This document shows positions 27,498 through 36,633 of a DNA stretch of 64,000 nt, piece after piece. Under the pieces are notes generated by a model that was given only the letters and a program-made list of their open reading frames with translations, was not told where the DNA came from and did no database searches. Source of the stretch: an uncultured Alphaproteobacteria bacterium (lineage in GTDB: Bacteria > Pseudomonadota > Alphaproteobacteria > Puniceispirillales > UBA1172); contig OY288107.1 of the NCBI GenBank assembly GCA_958431225.1, positions 1,391,501-1,455,500 of the forward strand, given 5' to 3'. The position numbers were made by a program, and so were the translations under genes. The stretch's first letter is position 1; each line of letters begins with the position of its first letter.

Positions 27498-28187
27498 ATG
27501 GCTGACGCAGACGATATTATTCTGAACGATCTTGACGATGAAGAATTAGTGCAACAAATCCATGACGACCTTTATGATGGTCTTGAGGAGGAGGTTGTTG
27601 AGGCGGTCAATATCTTTTTGGGGCGTGGTTGGGAGCCTTACCGCGTTTTGACCGAGGCACTGGTAGAGGGCATGACCATTGTCGGCATTGATTTCCGCGA
27701 TGGTATCCTGTTCGTGCCGGAGGTGTTGATGGCGGCGAATGCCATGAAAGCGGGGATGGTGATTCTGCGTCCCTTGCTCGCAGAAACCGGCGCACCGCAA
27801 CAGGGCAAAATGGTCATCGGCACCGTCAAAGGCGACATCCACGATATCGGCAAGAATCTAGTTTCCATGATGATGGAAGGCGCCGGGTTTGAGGTGATAG
27901 ATATCGGCATCAATAATCCTGTGGAAAATTACATTGAGGCACTGGAAAAACACAAACCCGATATTCTGGGAATGTCGGCGCTTTTGACGACCACCATGCC
28001 TTATATGAAAGTGGTGATAGATGCCTTGGTGGAAAAAGGCATGCGCGATGATTACATCGTGTTGGTAGGCGGTGCGCCCCTTAATGAAGCCTTTGCTGAT
28101 TCGATTGGTGCGGATGCTTATTGCCGTGATGCGGCGGTAGCGGTGGAAACGGCGAAAGCCATGGTCGCCGCGAAACCCGCGAACTGA
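27498..28187 (+). CDS. Methyltransferase-associated corrinoid (B12-binding) protein
   Basis: This 229-residue protein carries the methyl group between methyltransferases on a cobalamin. Residues 1-95 form the helical cap domain typical of MetH/MtaC-like corrinoid proteins. The Rossmann B12-binding domain follows, with the cobalt ligand motif D-x-H-x2-G as D113, H115 and G118 in GDIHDIGKNLV, and the SxL and GG motifs in LGMSALLTTT and LVGGAPLNEAF. A strong ribosome binding site (aggggggt) precedes the ATG. Downstream genes encode a methylene-THF reductase, a methyl-THF methyltransferase and a reactivase, so the methyl donor is probably methyl-THF. The final acceptor is not encoded here. Confidence 0.92.
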   Translation: MADADDIILNDLDDEELVQQIHDDLYDGLEEEVVEAVNIFLGRGWEPYRVLTEALVEGMTIVGIDFRDGILFVPEVLMAANAMKAGMVILRPLLAETGAPQQGKMVIGTVKGDIHDIGKNLVSMMMEGAGFEVIDIGINNPVENYIEALEKHKPDILGMSALLTTTMPYMKVVIDALVEKGMRDDYIVLVGGAPLNEAFADSIGADAYCRDAAVAVETAKAMVAAKPAN

Positions 28188-28201
28188 GCCCGTCCCGCAC
28201 A

Positions 28202-28549
28202 ATGGCAAGCATCACCATTATCTATTGGCGCGATATTCCGGCTCAGGTGGTGGCAGAGGAAGGGCGCGGACGCAATCGCCGTCAAGCCAAAATAGAACTG
28301 CCCCAACGTTTCAGCGTAGCAATAGATGCGGCGGCGATGCGCGATGGCGCCGATTCCACCGATGACTATTTAGCAGAATGGCGAAAATCCACCCCCGTGC
28401 CATGCGCCGATGATTTAGATACGGCGGCGGCAGAATTGGCGGCACAGCTAGAAGCCGACTATCCACAAACGCGCGTGGCAAAATTGGTGGAAATGGGCGG
28501 GCGTGAAAAAAATATGTCGTCAGCAGATAGGCAAAAGGAGTCAAGATGA
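28202..28549 (+). CDS. Virulence-factor domain protein
   Basis: A 115-residue protein with ITIIYWRDIPAQVVAE at the N-terminus and a basic RGRNRRQAKIELPQRF segment, which I recognise as the small 'virulence factor' Pfam family named after a Brucella/Agrobacterium-type gene. It lacks a signal peptide or membrane span. The family frequently accompanies the methylene-THF reductase and corrinoid genes seen here, so a role in that pathway is more likely than direct virulence; this is inference. Its stop overlaps the next start (ATGA). Confidence 0.75.
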   Translation: MASITIIYWRDIPAQVVAEEGRGRNRRQAKIELPQRFSVAIDAAAMRDGADSTDDYLAEWRKSTPVPCADDLDTAAAELAAQLEADYPQTRVAKLVEMGGREKNMSSADRQKESR

Positions 28550-29454
28550 GCATTTCCATTGATGCGATTGCCAAAGCCGGGGCAGGTTGGTCGATTGAGG
28601 TCACCCCCCCGGGTGCGGCGAAAATTGATAGTTTTGGCGCGATTCTAGCCGAGAATACCACGATCAATATCACGTTTCTGCCCGGCACTGACCCTAACGA
28701 CACGGTGAATGTTGCCAAACGTTTGCGCGATGAGGGCATGAATCCCGTCCCGCATATTGCCGCACGTTCGCTCAAATCCAAAGAACAGCTGGCGGAATTG
28801 GTCACGGATATGGTTGCACGTGCCAAGGTGGATGAAGTCCTAGTGATTGGCGGCGGCGTGGATAAGCCCGTGGGTGCCCTCGCTTCAAGCCAAGAGGTGC
28901 TAGAAACAGGCATTCTGCAATCCGCCGGCATCCGCAAAATTGGCGTGTCCGGGCATCCCGAAGGCAGCCCCGATATTAGCGATGAGCAATTAGCAGAGGC
29001 TTTGGCATGGAAAAACGCTTTTGCTAAATCTGAAGGGCTTGAACTTTACATTGAAACGCAGTTTTGCTTTGAGGCGGAGGCGGTGGTGGCGTGGGAGCAA
29101 GCGATTCGTCAAGCTGGCAATGAACTCCCCATCCGCATAGGCATCCCCGGCCCTGCAACCATTAAAACTTTGTTCCGTTTCGCACAGATTTCAGGCATCG
29201 GTCCTTCCATGCGCTTTATCGCTAAACAGGCGCGCAATGTTAGCAAATTGCTCACGGTGCAATCGCCGCATTTGCTGGTCGCCGGGCTGGCGGAGGCGAT
29301 GGCGGCAGATCCCGCTAGTAAATTGGCGCATTTTCATTATTATCCCTTTGGCGGCGTTGCGAAAACCGCTATTTGGGCTTCGGAAGTAGCGGCGGGGAAT
29401 ATCGCGCTATTACCGCAAGGTGGTTTTCGCGTTTTGACTGAAAAAGGAGTCTGA
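28546..29454 (+). CDS. Methylenetetrahydrofolate reductase family protein
   Basis: A TIM-barrel protein of 302 residues related to MetF, which reduces 5,10-methylene-THF to 5-methyl-THF with FAD. The N-terminal WSIEVTPPGAAKID corresponds to the MetF active-site strand, although the usual E-x-F-P motif is changed to EVTPP. A VPHIAARSLKSKEQL segment is also typical. It is divergent from canonical MetF, and such forms are typical of corrinoid gene clusters. A ribosome binding site (aaaggag) precedes the ATG and its start is coupled to the preceding gene. It should supply methyl-THF to the next enzyme. Confidence 0.85.
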   Translation: MSISIDAIAKAGAGWSIEVTPPGAAKIDSFGAILAENTTINITFLPGTDPNDTVNVAKRLRDEGMNPVPHIAARSLKSKEQLAELVTDMVARAKVDEVLVIGGGVDKPVGALASSQEVLETGILQSAGIRKIGVSGHPEGSPDISDEQLAEALAWKNAFAKSEGLELYIETQFCFEAEAVVAWEQAIRQAGNELPIRIGIPGPATIKTLFRFAQISGIGPSMRFIAKQARNVSKLLTVQSPHLLVAGLAEAMAADPASKLAHFHYYPFGGVAKTAIWASEVAAGNIALLPQGGFRVLTEKGV

Positions 29455-29457
29455 GAC

Positions 29458-30363
29458 ATGACCATAACCCACGTATCATCCCACAAAAAAGACGTGCAGA
29501 TTGGTTTTGAAAAACCATTCTGCATCATCGGCGAGCGCATCAACCCCACCGGGCGCAAATTGCTAGCGGCGGAAATGGCAGAGGGCGATTATAGCCGTGT
29601 CCTATCCGATGCGCTGGCACAAGTTGAGGCGGGGGCGACTTTGTTGGATGTCAATGCCGGCATTCCTATGGCGGATGAACCAAAAATCCTCGCCGAGTGC
29701 ATTCAGCTGATTCAAGAGCATGTGGATGTGCCGCTTTCCATTGATAGTTCCATCGTGGAAGCATTGGAATCCGGGCTAGGCGCCTATCAGGGCAAAGCCC
29801 TAGTCAATTCGGTCACCGGGGAGGAAGAACGGCTTGAGGTGGTGTTGCCTTTGGTGAAAAAATACAACGCCGCCGTGGTGGCGATTTCCAACGATGAAAC
29901 CGGCATTTCCGAAGACCCCAATGTGCGTTATGAGGTCGCCAAGAAAATCGTTGAACGCGCCGAGGATTACGGCATCCCGCGTGAAGATGTGGTGGTTGAT
30001 CCGCTTATTATGCCGGTGGGGGCAATCAATTTGGCGGGGCGGTCGGCGTTGGATTTGATCAGGCGTTTGCGCGTGGAATTGAAAGTGAATACGACTTGCG
30101 GGGCATCCAATATATCCTTTGGCTTGCCGAATCGGCATGGCATGAATGCGGCGTTTTTGTCTATGGCGGTGGGTGCGGGGATGACTTCGGCGATTATGAA
30201 TCCGCTACATGCCGAGGAAATGGCGGCAATCATGGGCGCGGATGTGATGATGGGATGCGACCCCGAATGCCGACGCTGGATTAAAAAATACCGCGAGCCG
30301 GCGGCTGAAGGCGCGAATCAAGGGGCGCGTGGCAACCGCGAAAGACGGCGGCGGCGGGCGTAA
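29458..30363 (+). CDS. Methyltetrahydrofolate:corrinoid methyltransferase
   Basis: A 301-residue pterin-binding (dihydropteroate synthase-like) TIM-barrel protein. FCIIGERINPTGRK near the N-terminus and LLDVNAGIP are the family signatures, and the NTTCGASNISFGLPNR region is that of MetH/AcsE-type methyltransferases. It should move the methyl group from methyl-THF to the corrinoid protein at 27498-28187. A ribosome binding site (aaaggagt) lies ten bases upstream, in the end of the previous gene. The C-terminus ends in an Arg-rich RGNRERRRRRA tail that looks like low-complexity extension. Confidence 0.9.
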   Translation: MTITHVSSHKKDVQIGFEKPFCIIGERINPTGRKLLAAEMAEGDYSRVLSDALAQVEAGATLLDVNAGIPMADEPKILAECIQLIQEHVDVPLSIDSSIVEALESGLGAYQGKALVNSVTGEEERLEVVLPLVKKYNAAVVAISNDETGISEDPNVRYEVAKKIVERAEDYGIPREDVVVDPLIMPVGAINLAGRSALDLIRRLRVELKVNTTCGASNISFGLPNRHGMNAAFLSMAVGAGMTSAIMNPLHAEEMAAIMGADVMMGCDPECRRWIKKYREPAAEGANQGARGNRERRRRRA

Positions 30364-30367
30364 TCCC

Positions 30368-32437
30368 ATGGCGCGCAAAAAGCAAGCCAAAGCCAAATCT
30401 CACGCCACCGCGCATACCGCCACAGGTGAGGTCAAAATCGTTTTCACGCCGTCAGGTCGTCAAGGGCAGGTCGCGGCAGGCACGAGCGTCCTACAAGCCG
30501 CGCGCAGTTTGGGCGTGGATATTGATTCGGTGTGTGGCGGGCGGGCGATGTGCGGGCGTTGCCAAGTCGTGGTGGGTGAGGGCGATTTTGCTAAACACGG
30601 GATTCATTCGTCAAAAAAATCGGTGTCGCCGCGTTCTAAAGTGGAGCAACGTTATGATGAAAAACGCGGGCTAGATAAGGGGCGGCGGCTTTCGTGTCAG
30701 GCGCAGTTGCGCGCCGATGCGGTGATTGATGTCCCGGCTACCTCACAAGTGCATGCACAAGTCGTGCGCAAAGAGGCGGATGACCGCATCATTGAAATCG
30801 ATTCGGTGATAAGGCTTTGTTATATCAGCGTGCGCGAACCCGATATGCACGACCCTTCAGGCGATTTGCGCCGCATCGCGGAGGCACTGCGCGAACAATG
30901 GGGCGAGCGCATCACAGGCGAAATTACTGCCGATCTAGCGGTATTGCAGGTGATGCAAGCAGCCTTACGCAAAGGGCAGTGGCAGGTGACGGTGGGCTTG
31001 CGCGGGGGGTGCCGTATCGTTGGCATTTGGGCGGGATTAAAAGACCGCATTTTGGGCGCGGCGGTGGATATTGGCTCAACCACCATGTCGGCGCATTTAT
31101 GCGATATGAATAGCGGTGAGGTGTTAGCGTCCGCCGGCGCAATGAACCCGCAAATTCGTTTCGGCGAGGATTTGATGAGCCGTGTTTCGTATGGATTTTT
31201 GAACGAAGGCGGGGCGGCGGAAATGACGGCTTCGGTGCGCGAAGGCTTACAGCAATTATTAGAAGGTGCGGCGGAACAGGCCGGGTTAGATGCGGCGGAT
31301 ATTATTGAATTGGTGCTGGTGGGCAATCCGGTGATGCATCATTTGGTGTTGGGGATTGACCCGATTGAATTAGGCGGTGCGCCCTTCGCACTGACGCTGG
31401 ATGAGGCGTTTGAGACCACGGGGGATGCACTAGAATTAAATCTGCATCAAGGCGCGCGCGTCTATGTGTTGCCGTGCATAGCCGGGCATGTTGGTGCGGA
31501 TGCGGCGGCGGTGGCTTTGGCGGAACGTCCCGATACCGGCAAGGCGATGACGCTAGTGATTGATGTTGGCACCAATGCGGAGATTCTTTTGGGCAATGAG
31601 AAACGGCTGTTGGCGGCATCTTCGCCCACGGGTCCGGCTTTTGAAGGCGCGCAGATTAGTAGCGGCCAACGCGCCGCCCCCGGTGCCATGGAACGCATCC
31701 GCATTGACCGCAAAAATTTAGAGCCACGTTTCCGCGTCATCGGCGTGGATTTATGGTCGGATGAGGCGGGATTTAGTAAAGCAGTCGCGGCAACAGGCAT
31801 CACCGGCATTTGCGGTTCGGGCATTATTGAAGTGCTGGCAGAGATGTATCTGTGCGGCATCATCACCGAAGATGGCGTCATTGATGGCAGTAAGGCAAGC
31901 ATCTCGCCACGCATTGAAGAAGACGGGCGCACGTTTCGTTATCGGCTTTCGGATAATGTGGTGGTGACGCAGAATGATGTGCGGGCTATACAACTCGCCA
32001 AAGCCGCGCTTTATGCAGGGTTTCGCTTGCTGATGGATAAGCTAGAAATAGACCATGTGGATCAAGTGGTGTTGGCGGGGGCGTTCGGCACTTATATTGA
32101 GCCGAAATATGCCATGGTGTTGGGGATGATTCCCGATTGCGCCCTAGACCAAGTGCGTTCGGCGGGGAATTCCGCCGGGGCAGGGGCGCGGATTTGCCTC
32201 CTAAATCAGGGGCAGAGGCGGGTGGTGGAAAATATCGTCCGCAAAATTGAAAAAATTGAAACCGCCGTTGAACCGGCTTTCCAAGACCATTTTGTCAAAG
32301 CCATGGCGATTCCCCACAAAACCGACCCTTATGCGAAATTGGCGGCGGCGGTGAAATTGCCGCCTAGAGGACAGGGAGGACAGGGAGGCGATGCCACCGC
32401 TAATACCGGCAGGCGGACATCACGGCGTCGGCGTTGA
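30368..32437 (+). CDS. ASKHA-domain 2Fe-2S corrinoid reactivating protein (RACo/RamA-like)
   Basis: A 689-residue protein with an N-terminal ferredoxin-like domain whose cluster cysteines are in CGGRAMCGRC (C-x5-C-x2-C) plus a later one in RRLSCQAQL. A linker and a C-terminal ASKHA ATPase-like domain (DUF4445) follow, with phosphate loops AAVDIGSTTMSAHL and VIDVGTNAEILLG. RACo and RamA proteins of this type use ATP and low-potential electrons to restore oxidised Co(II) corrinoid to Co(I). Its place at the end of the operon fits that job for the corrinoid protein here. A Lys/Ala-rich tract precedes the ferredoxin part. The ATG at 30368 is chosen over an upstream one inside the previous gene. 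Confidence 0.9.
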   Translation: MARKKQAKAKSHATAHTATGEVKIVFTPSGRQGQVAAGTSVLQAARSLGVDIDSVCGGRAMCGRCQVVVGEGDFAKHGIHSSKKSVSPRSKVEQRYDEKRGLDKGRRLSCQAQLRADAVIDVPATSQVHAQVVRKEADDRIIEIDSVIRLCYISVREPDMHDPSGDLRRIAEALREQWGERITGEITADLAVLQVMQAALRKGQWQVTVGLRGGCRIVGIWAGLKDRILGAAVDIGSTTMSAHLCDMNSGEVLASAGAMNPQIRFGEDLMSRVSYGFLNEGGAAEMTASVREGLQQLLEGAAEQAGLDAADIIELVLVGNPVMHHLVLGIDPIELGGAPFALTLDEAFETTGDALELNLHQGARVYVLPCIAGHVGADAAAVALAERPDTGKAMTLVIDVGTNAEILLGNEKRLLAASSPTGPAFEGAQISSGQRAAPGAMERIRIDRKNLEPRFRVIGVDLWSDEAGFSKAVAATGITGICGSGIIEVLAEMYLCGIITEDGVIDGSKASISPRIEEDGRTFRYRLSDNVVVTQNDVRAIQLAKAALYAGFRLLMDKLEIDHVDQVVLAGAFGTYIEPKYAMVLGMIPDCALDQVRSAGNSAGAGARICLLNQGQRRVVENIVRKIEKIETAVEPAFQDHFVKAMAIPHKTDPYAKLAAAVKLPPRGQGGQGGDATANTGRRTSRRRR

Positions 32438-32462
32438 TGATGTTGATGATTCATGGAGATAT

Positions 32463-33158
32463 TTAGGGGGGCGGTGATGGGATTAGCAACGTTTCAGGAT
32501 TCTGCCCGGTTTTCGCCGCCATATCGCGCAATTCATTATTGATGAGGGCGAGCATGGTTGCGCCTTCGGGGATTTGCGCCACCCGCCTTGCTAGTTCTTG
32601 CCAGAGGATGATGGCTTGTTGGTGGTTGCCCTGTTGGCTTTCATAGAGCGCGTAAAGGTAAGGTGCGCGCCAATCATCAGGATTTTCGGACATGGTTTGG
32701 CGCAACAATTTAGCGGCGGCTTCGGTGACGATGCCATCGGCTTGGCGGGTCATGGCTTCGGCGAGCATGGCGCGGATGGTGCTGTTTTGCGTTTGCGTGT
32801 AGGCTTCGCTGAGGACGGCAACTTCGCGCGCGTATGCCCCCGCACGCGCCGCCGCTTCGGCTAATAACAGCATGGCTGTGATGTTTTGGGGGTTGTCTTT
32901 TAATAGGGTTTCGGCTTGGGCGAGGGCTTCACGGGCGGCGGTTTGGCGGGCGGATTCGAGGCGGGCTTTTTCTGCCAATTCTGCACCGCGCAAAGCAAGC
33001 GGTTGGTCGGGCAGATGCGCCCGCCCTAGCACCGCATAAATCACCACCGCCGCCACCAGAGGCACCAACAATAAAGGCGCGCGCGCATGGCGCATCAGCA
33101 CCCCCAACACCGCCGCTAGCATCACCGCCATCACGATAAGCGTCAGAATGAAACTCAT
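32463..33158 (-). CDS. ccmI: Cytochrome c biogenesis protein CcmI (CycH)
   Basis: CcmI holds apocytochrome c for the heme ligation complex. The 231-residue product starts MSFILTLIVMAVMLAAVLGV, has two membrane helices (about residues 3-22 and 31-48) joined by a basic loop, and a periplasmic TPR-like helical domain. It ends in NPETLLIPSPPP, shorter than many CcmI proteins. It overlaps ccmH by four bases and is the last gene of the ccm operon, convergent with the reactivase gene. Confidence 0.88.
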   Translation of the reverse strand: MSFILTLIVMAVMLAAVLGVLMRHARAPLLLVPLVAAVVIYAVLGRAHLPDQPLALRGAELAEKARLESARQTAAREALAQAETLLKDNPQNITAMLLLAEAAARAGAYAREVAVLSEAYTQTQNSTIRAMLAEAMTRQADGIVTEAAAKLLRQTMSENPDDWRAPYLYALYESQQGNHQQAIILWQELARRVAQIPEGATMLALINNELRDMAAKTGQNPETLLIPSPPP

Positions 33159-33580
33159 GGTGCTTTTCCTTGTCGGCGATGGGGACGGCGGGGGCGGCGA
33201 TGGGGGCGGCGGGTTGCGATGATGAGGATGATGCCGCCGATTAACAACAGCAACGGCGCCCCCCATAATAATAATGTCGCCCCACGCAAAGGCGGGGCGT
33301 AGAGGATGTAGTCGCCATAACGTTGGCGCAAATAGCTACGGATTTCGGCATCGCTTTTTTCGGCGGTGATTTGCTCGCGGATGATGCTGCGGATGGTGAT
33401 GGCGAAATCGGCGTCGCTTTCATCAACGCTTTGATTTTGGCAAACGAGACAGCGCAATTCGGTGGCTAGGTGGCGGGCGCGCGCCTCATCTTGGGGGTTG
33501 GCGAGCTGTTCTTCGGGCAGGAGCGCGAAAGCCGTCAGGGGCAGAATTACTATCAAAATGAGAAGCACATAGCGCATCAT
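33155..33580 (-). CDS. ccmH: Cytochrome c-type biogenesis protein CcmH (CycL)
   Basis: CcmH is a membrane-anchored thiol oxidoreductase that reduces the apocytochrome CXXCH motif. The 141-residue protein has a signal/anchor at the N-terminus, the redox motif LRCLVCQNQSVDES, and a C-terminal membrane helix (LLLWGAPLLLLIGGIILII). The tail is unusually Arg/His/Pro-rich (RRPHRRPRRPHRR), encoded by a short tandem repeat of ggcgatgggg-type sequence near 33175-33220. Adjacent genes overlap it on both sides. Confidence 0.95.
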   Translation of the reverse strand: MMRYVLLILIVILPLTAFALLPEEQLANPQDEARARHLATELRCLVCQNQSVDESDADFAITIRSIIREQITAEKSDAEIRSYLRQRYGDYILYAPPLRGATLLLWGAPLLLLIGGIILIIATRRPHRRPRRPHRRQGKAP

Positions 33581-34128
33581 TCGCGCCCCAATTTTTTGAG
33601 CGCATCGGCAATGACGCCGTCCATCTCGCGTGCAAAAATAGGCCCGCGATGGTGGAGGATGATGGTGCCGTCAGGGGCGATGATGAGCGTTTCAGGCAGG
33701 GCCTGTATGCCAATTTCAATGCTCGCCCTGCCATTCGCATCAACGCCGTGTGCGGTGTAAGGATTGCCGAATTGCGCCAAAAATTCGCGCGCGTCATCAT
33801 ATTGGTCGCGGGTGTTAATTCCCAAAACGGGAATTGATTCAGCAAGGCGCGCGATGGCAGGCGCTTCGGCACGGCACGGCAAACACCATGATGCCCAAAC
33901 ATTGATGGCATAGGCACGTCCTTGCCAGTCGGTGAGGGATAGTTGTTGGTCTGCCGCACCTAACAGGGGTAAGCTGATGGTTGGAATTTTTTGCCCCTCC
34001 CTTGAAAATCCGATGGATTTTGTGTCGCGCGCGCCGGTGCTGACCGACCACAAACCCCAAAATGCCACGCCAGCAAATAGCAAAAATAGAATTAGCGGTA
34101 ACAATAAAGTTAATCTCTGTTGCATCAT
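33577..34128 (-). CDS. ccmG: Thiol:disulfide interchange protein CcmG (DsbE)
   Basis: CcmG is a periplasmic thioredoxin-like protein of the cytochrome c maturation pathway. The 183-residue protein has an N-terminal membrane anchor (LLLPLILFLLFAGVAFWG), the active site WCLPC in NVWASWCLPCRAEAPA, and the acidic GIQALPETLIIAPDG region. A tandem ATGATG start is seen. It is encoded between ccmF and ccmH with four-base overlaps, so the cluster is expressed as one unit. Confidence 0.95.
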   Translation of the reverse strand: MMQQRLTLLLPLILFLLFAGVAFWGLWSVSTGARDTKSIGFSREGQKIPTISLPLLGAADQQLSLTDWQGRAYAINVWASWCLPCRAEAPAIARLAESIPVLGINTRDQYDDAREFLAQFGNPYTAHGVDANGRASIEIGIQALPETLIIAPDGTIILHHRGPIFAREMDGVIADALKKLGRE

Positions 34129-36059
34129 TGCCTCGTCTTTCTATGTCCAAAAAATGCCAATAATCCGCCAAGCACCATCAACCCCGCCCCGCCCCAAATC
34201 CATGTGATAAGCGGTTTTTTATAGATGCGCATGACAAAGCCCTCATCCGCACTACCGCCGCCAAAGACCACATAATAATCCCCCCGCCAACTGCTTTTGA
34301 TGGCGGCTTCGGTGGTTTGGCTGCGTGCCACGGGGAAGCTGCGAATCTCGCTGATGAGGGGGGTGGTGCGGTTGGCACGGCGCATATTGACGTGCGCGGT
34401 GATGGCGGTGTAATTCGCACCTTGCGTGGGCGCAACATCCATCAGCGTGAAGCGCGCATCGCCCAGATTAACCGCCTCGCCAATCCGCATCCGCGCCACG
34501 ATTTCATCATCAAAAAAACTAACCCCAGCAACCCCAAGCGTGAAAATAGCAACCCCTAAATGCGCGCAATTCATAGCAAGGCGGGGGGCGGGCATCATGC
34601 GCAAACGTCGCCAATTTATGCCCCCGCCCATACCCTGAAACAAATCCATCACCACACCAGAAAACACCCACAGCCCTAGCCCAATCGTCGCCAGCGCAAT
34701 GCCGCTAACCCCTGCCAGCATCAGCGCCACCCCTAACAGCCCCAGCACAATCAACAGCAACGCCACCCGCATCTGCCCCCAGACATACGAAGCCCGCGCC
34801 CGTTTCCACGCCATCAGTGGCGCCATCGGCAACAGCACCAGCATCAGGGCAAAAATCGGCGCGACACTCGCTTCAAAAAATGGCGCGCCTACGGAAATGC
34901 GCGCGCCCGTTATGGCTTCAAGAATCAACGGATAAAGCGTGCCGATTAACACGCTCGCCGCCGCCACCACTAGCAAAAGATTATTGGCTTGGAGCGCGGT
35001 TTCACGGCTCAATAGTGCCGGCGCATCGGGCGAATTATCACTACCTATCCGCCCACCCCGCCACGCATAAAGCACCAATGGCACCCCCACCGCTAGCACT
35101 ATCAAAAATAGAATTACCAACCCCCGCCGTGGGTCATTGGTAAAAGCATGCACCGAAGTCAAAAGCCCCGAGCGCACAATAAACGTGCCGATGAGACTCA
35201 GCCCAAAACCCAAAATCGCCAGCAACAGCGTCCAGCGCACAAACATCCCGCGCTTTTCCACCACATTGAGCGAATGGATGAGCGCGGTTGCCACTAGCCA
35301 CGGCATCAGCGAAGCGTTTTCCACCGGGTCCCAAAACCACCACCCCCCCCAGCCAAGCTCATAATACGCCCACCAACTCCCCAGCGCGATTCCCGCCGTC
35401 AATGCCGTCCATGCCAGCACAATCCACGGACGCACCAGGCGCGCCCACAGCGCATCCGCCCGCGATTGCACGAGCGCACCCACAGCAAAAGCAAACCCCA
35501 CCGACAAGCCAACATAGCCCAAATAAAGCATCGGCGGATGCAGAGCCAGCCCAATATCTTGCAGAATCGGATTAAGCCCATTGCCATCATCAGGCAAAAC
35601 GTTCAGGCGCAAAAACGGATTTGACGTGAATAGAATCAACAATAAAAAAGCCAGCGTCACTAAACCTTGCACGGCTAACGCATAGGCGAGAATGTCGCGC
35701 TCGGCTTGGCTTTCAGCACGCACAAGGCGCGCCGTCATCCCCGCCCCGAACAACGCCAGAATCAACACCCATAACAACATAGAGCCTTCGTGGTTGCCCC
35801 AAACCCCGGCAATTTTATAGAGCAGAGGTTTGAGCGAATGCGAATGCGCCGCCACTAATGCCACCGAAAAATCTGAACGCATAAACGCCAAAACCAGCAT
35901 AGCAAAACTGATAGCAATAAAGAGGCAAGCCAGTTGCGCCGCCCGCCCGCCTAATGCGATAGCCGATGGCGTCCCTGCCCATAGCACCATGCTTTGAATC
36001 AGCACCGCCCCCAACGCCAACACTAACGCGAAATGCCCGATTTCAACCCCGTGAAGCAC
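34125..36059 (-). CDS. ccmF: Heme lyase subunit CcmF
   Basis: CcmF is the large membrane subunit of the cytochrome c synthetase that attaches heme to apocytochrome. The 644-residue polytopic protein contains the tryptophan-rich heme-handling motif WGGWWFWDPVENASLMPWL and the early GHFALVLALG start. The start is GTG at 36059, overlapping the ccmE stop as TAGTG; there is no nearby ATG to use instead. The conserved histidines of the WWD family lie in the loops around the WWD motif. Confidence 0.95.
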   Translation of the reverse strand: MLHGVEIGHFALVLALGAVLIQSMVLWAGTPSAIALGGRAAQLACLFIAISFAMLVLAFMRSDFSVALVAAHSHSLKPLLYKIAGVWGNHEGSMLLWVLILALFGAGMTARLVRAESQAERDILAYALAVQGLVTLAFLLLILFTSNPFLRLNVLPDDGNGLNPILQDIGLALHPPMLYLGYVGLSVGFAFAVGALVQSRADALWARLVRPWIVLAWTALTAGIALGSWWAYYELGWGGWWFWDPVENASLMPWLVATALIHSLNVVEKRGMFVRWTLLLAILGFGLSLIGTFIVRSGLLTSVHAFTNDPRRGLVILFLIVLAVGVPLVLYAWRGGRIGSDNSPDAPALLSRETALQANNLLLVVAAASVLIGTLYPLILEAITGARISVGAPFFEASVAPIFALMLVLLPMAPLMAWKRARASYVWGQMRVALLLIVLGLLGVALMLAGVSGIALATIGLGLWVFSGVVMDLFQGMGGGINWRRLRMMPAPRLAMNCAHLGVAIFTLGVAGVSFFDDEIVARMRIGEAVNLGDARFTLMDVAPTQGANYTAITAHVNMRRANRTTPLISEIRSFPVARSQTTEAAIKSSWRGDYYVVFGGGSADEGFVMRIYKKPLITWIWGGAGLMVLGGLLAFFGHRKTRQ

Positions 36060-36493
36060 TATTCCTGCCCTTTCCAGATGCCTTGTTCTTTTAATATCGC
36101 CGCCACCTCGGCGGGCATGTAAGTTTCGTCGTGTTTTGCCAAAATGCTGTCGGCGTGGAACATTTTGCCGACTAATTTGCCCTCGCTGATGATGCCTTGT
36201 CCTTCGCGGAATAGGTCGGGGAGGATGCCCGCATAAATGACTTCAATTTCCGCCGCACCATCGCTGACCATGAAGCGCACCGCATCGCCCGTGCGTTGGA
36301 TGCTCCCATCTACCACCAACCCGCCTAGACGCACGACACGATTTGGGGTGGCTTTTTCGTGGATTTCGCTCGGGGCGTAAAAAAACACCACATAATCGCG
36401 CAAGGCATTTAGCACCAGCAGCGCCGCCAATGCCAACGCCCCCAGAATCAGCAACAGCCCCAAACCTCGCCGCAATTTTGGACTATCGCGCAT
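36059..36493 (-). CDS. ccmE: Heme chaperone CcmE
   Basis: CcmE binds heme covalently in the periplasm and passes it to CcmF. The 144-residue protein has an N-terminal anchor ([18 protein letters not shown]). Its beta-barrel domain ends in the heme-binding motif [14 protein letters not shown], where the histidine is the covalent ligand and the tyrosine is axial. The ATG at 36493 overlaps the ccmD stop; a GTG one codon upstream also fits. The C-terminal tail is short. Confidence 0.96.
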   Translation of the reverse strand: MRDSPKLRRGLGLLLILGALALAALLVLNALRDYVVFFYAPSEIHEKATPNRVVRLGGLVVDGSIQRTGDAVRFMVSDGAAEIEVIYAGILPDLFREGQGIISEGKLVGKMFHADSILAKHDETYMPAEVAAILKEQGIWKGQE

Positions 36494-36633
36494 CACGCCC
36501 CGCCATCAGAATCTAGGTGCGCCAGCCGCCGCCTCGCACGCATCAAACGCAGAATACTATGGATTGAAACCGCCGCCAAAATCGCCACCGCAAGCCCCCA
36601 CGCCCATAAAATATAAAACGCATAAATCCCCAT
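36493..36633 (-). CDS. ccmD: Heme exporter protein CcmD
   Basis: A 46-residue reading frame between ccmC and ccm[21 protein letters not shown] opens with a single membrane helix, followed by a basic RARRRLAH segment and a short acidic tail. This is the layout of CcmD, which stabilises the CcmABC-CcmE complex and helps release holo-CcmE. It overlaps ccmC by one base (TAATG) and ccmE by four (ATGA). Sequence conservation in CcmD is low, so position and shape carry the call. Confidence 0.88.
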   Translation of the reverse strand: MGIYAFYILWAWGLAVAILAAVSIHSILRLMRARRRLAHLDSDGGA

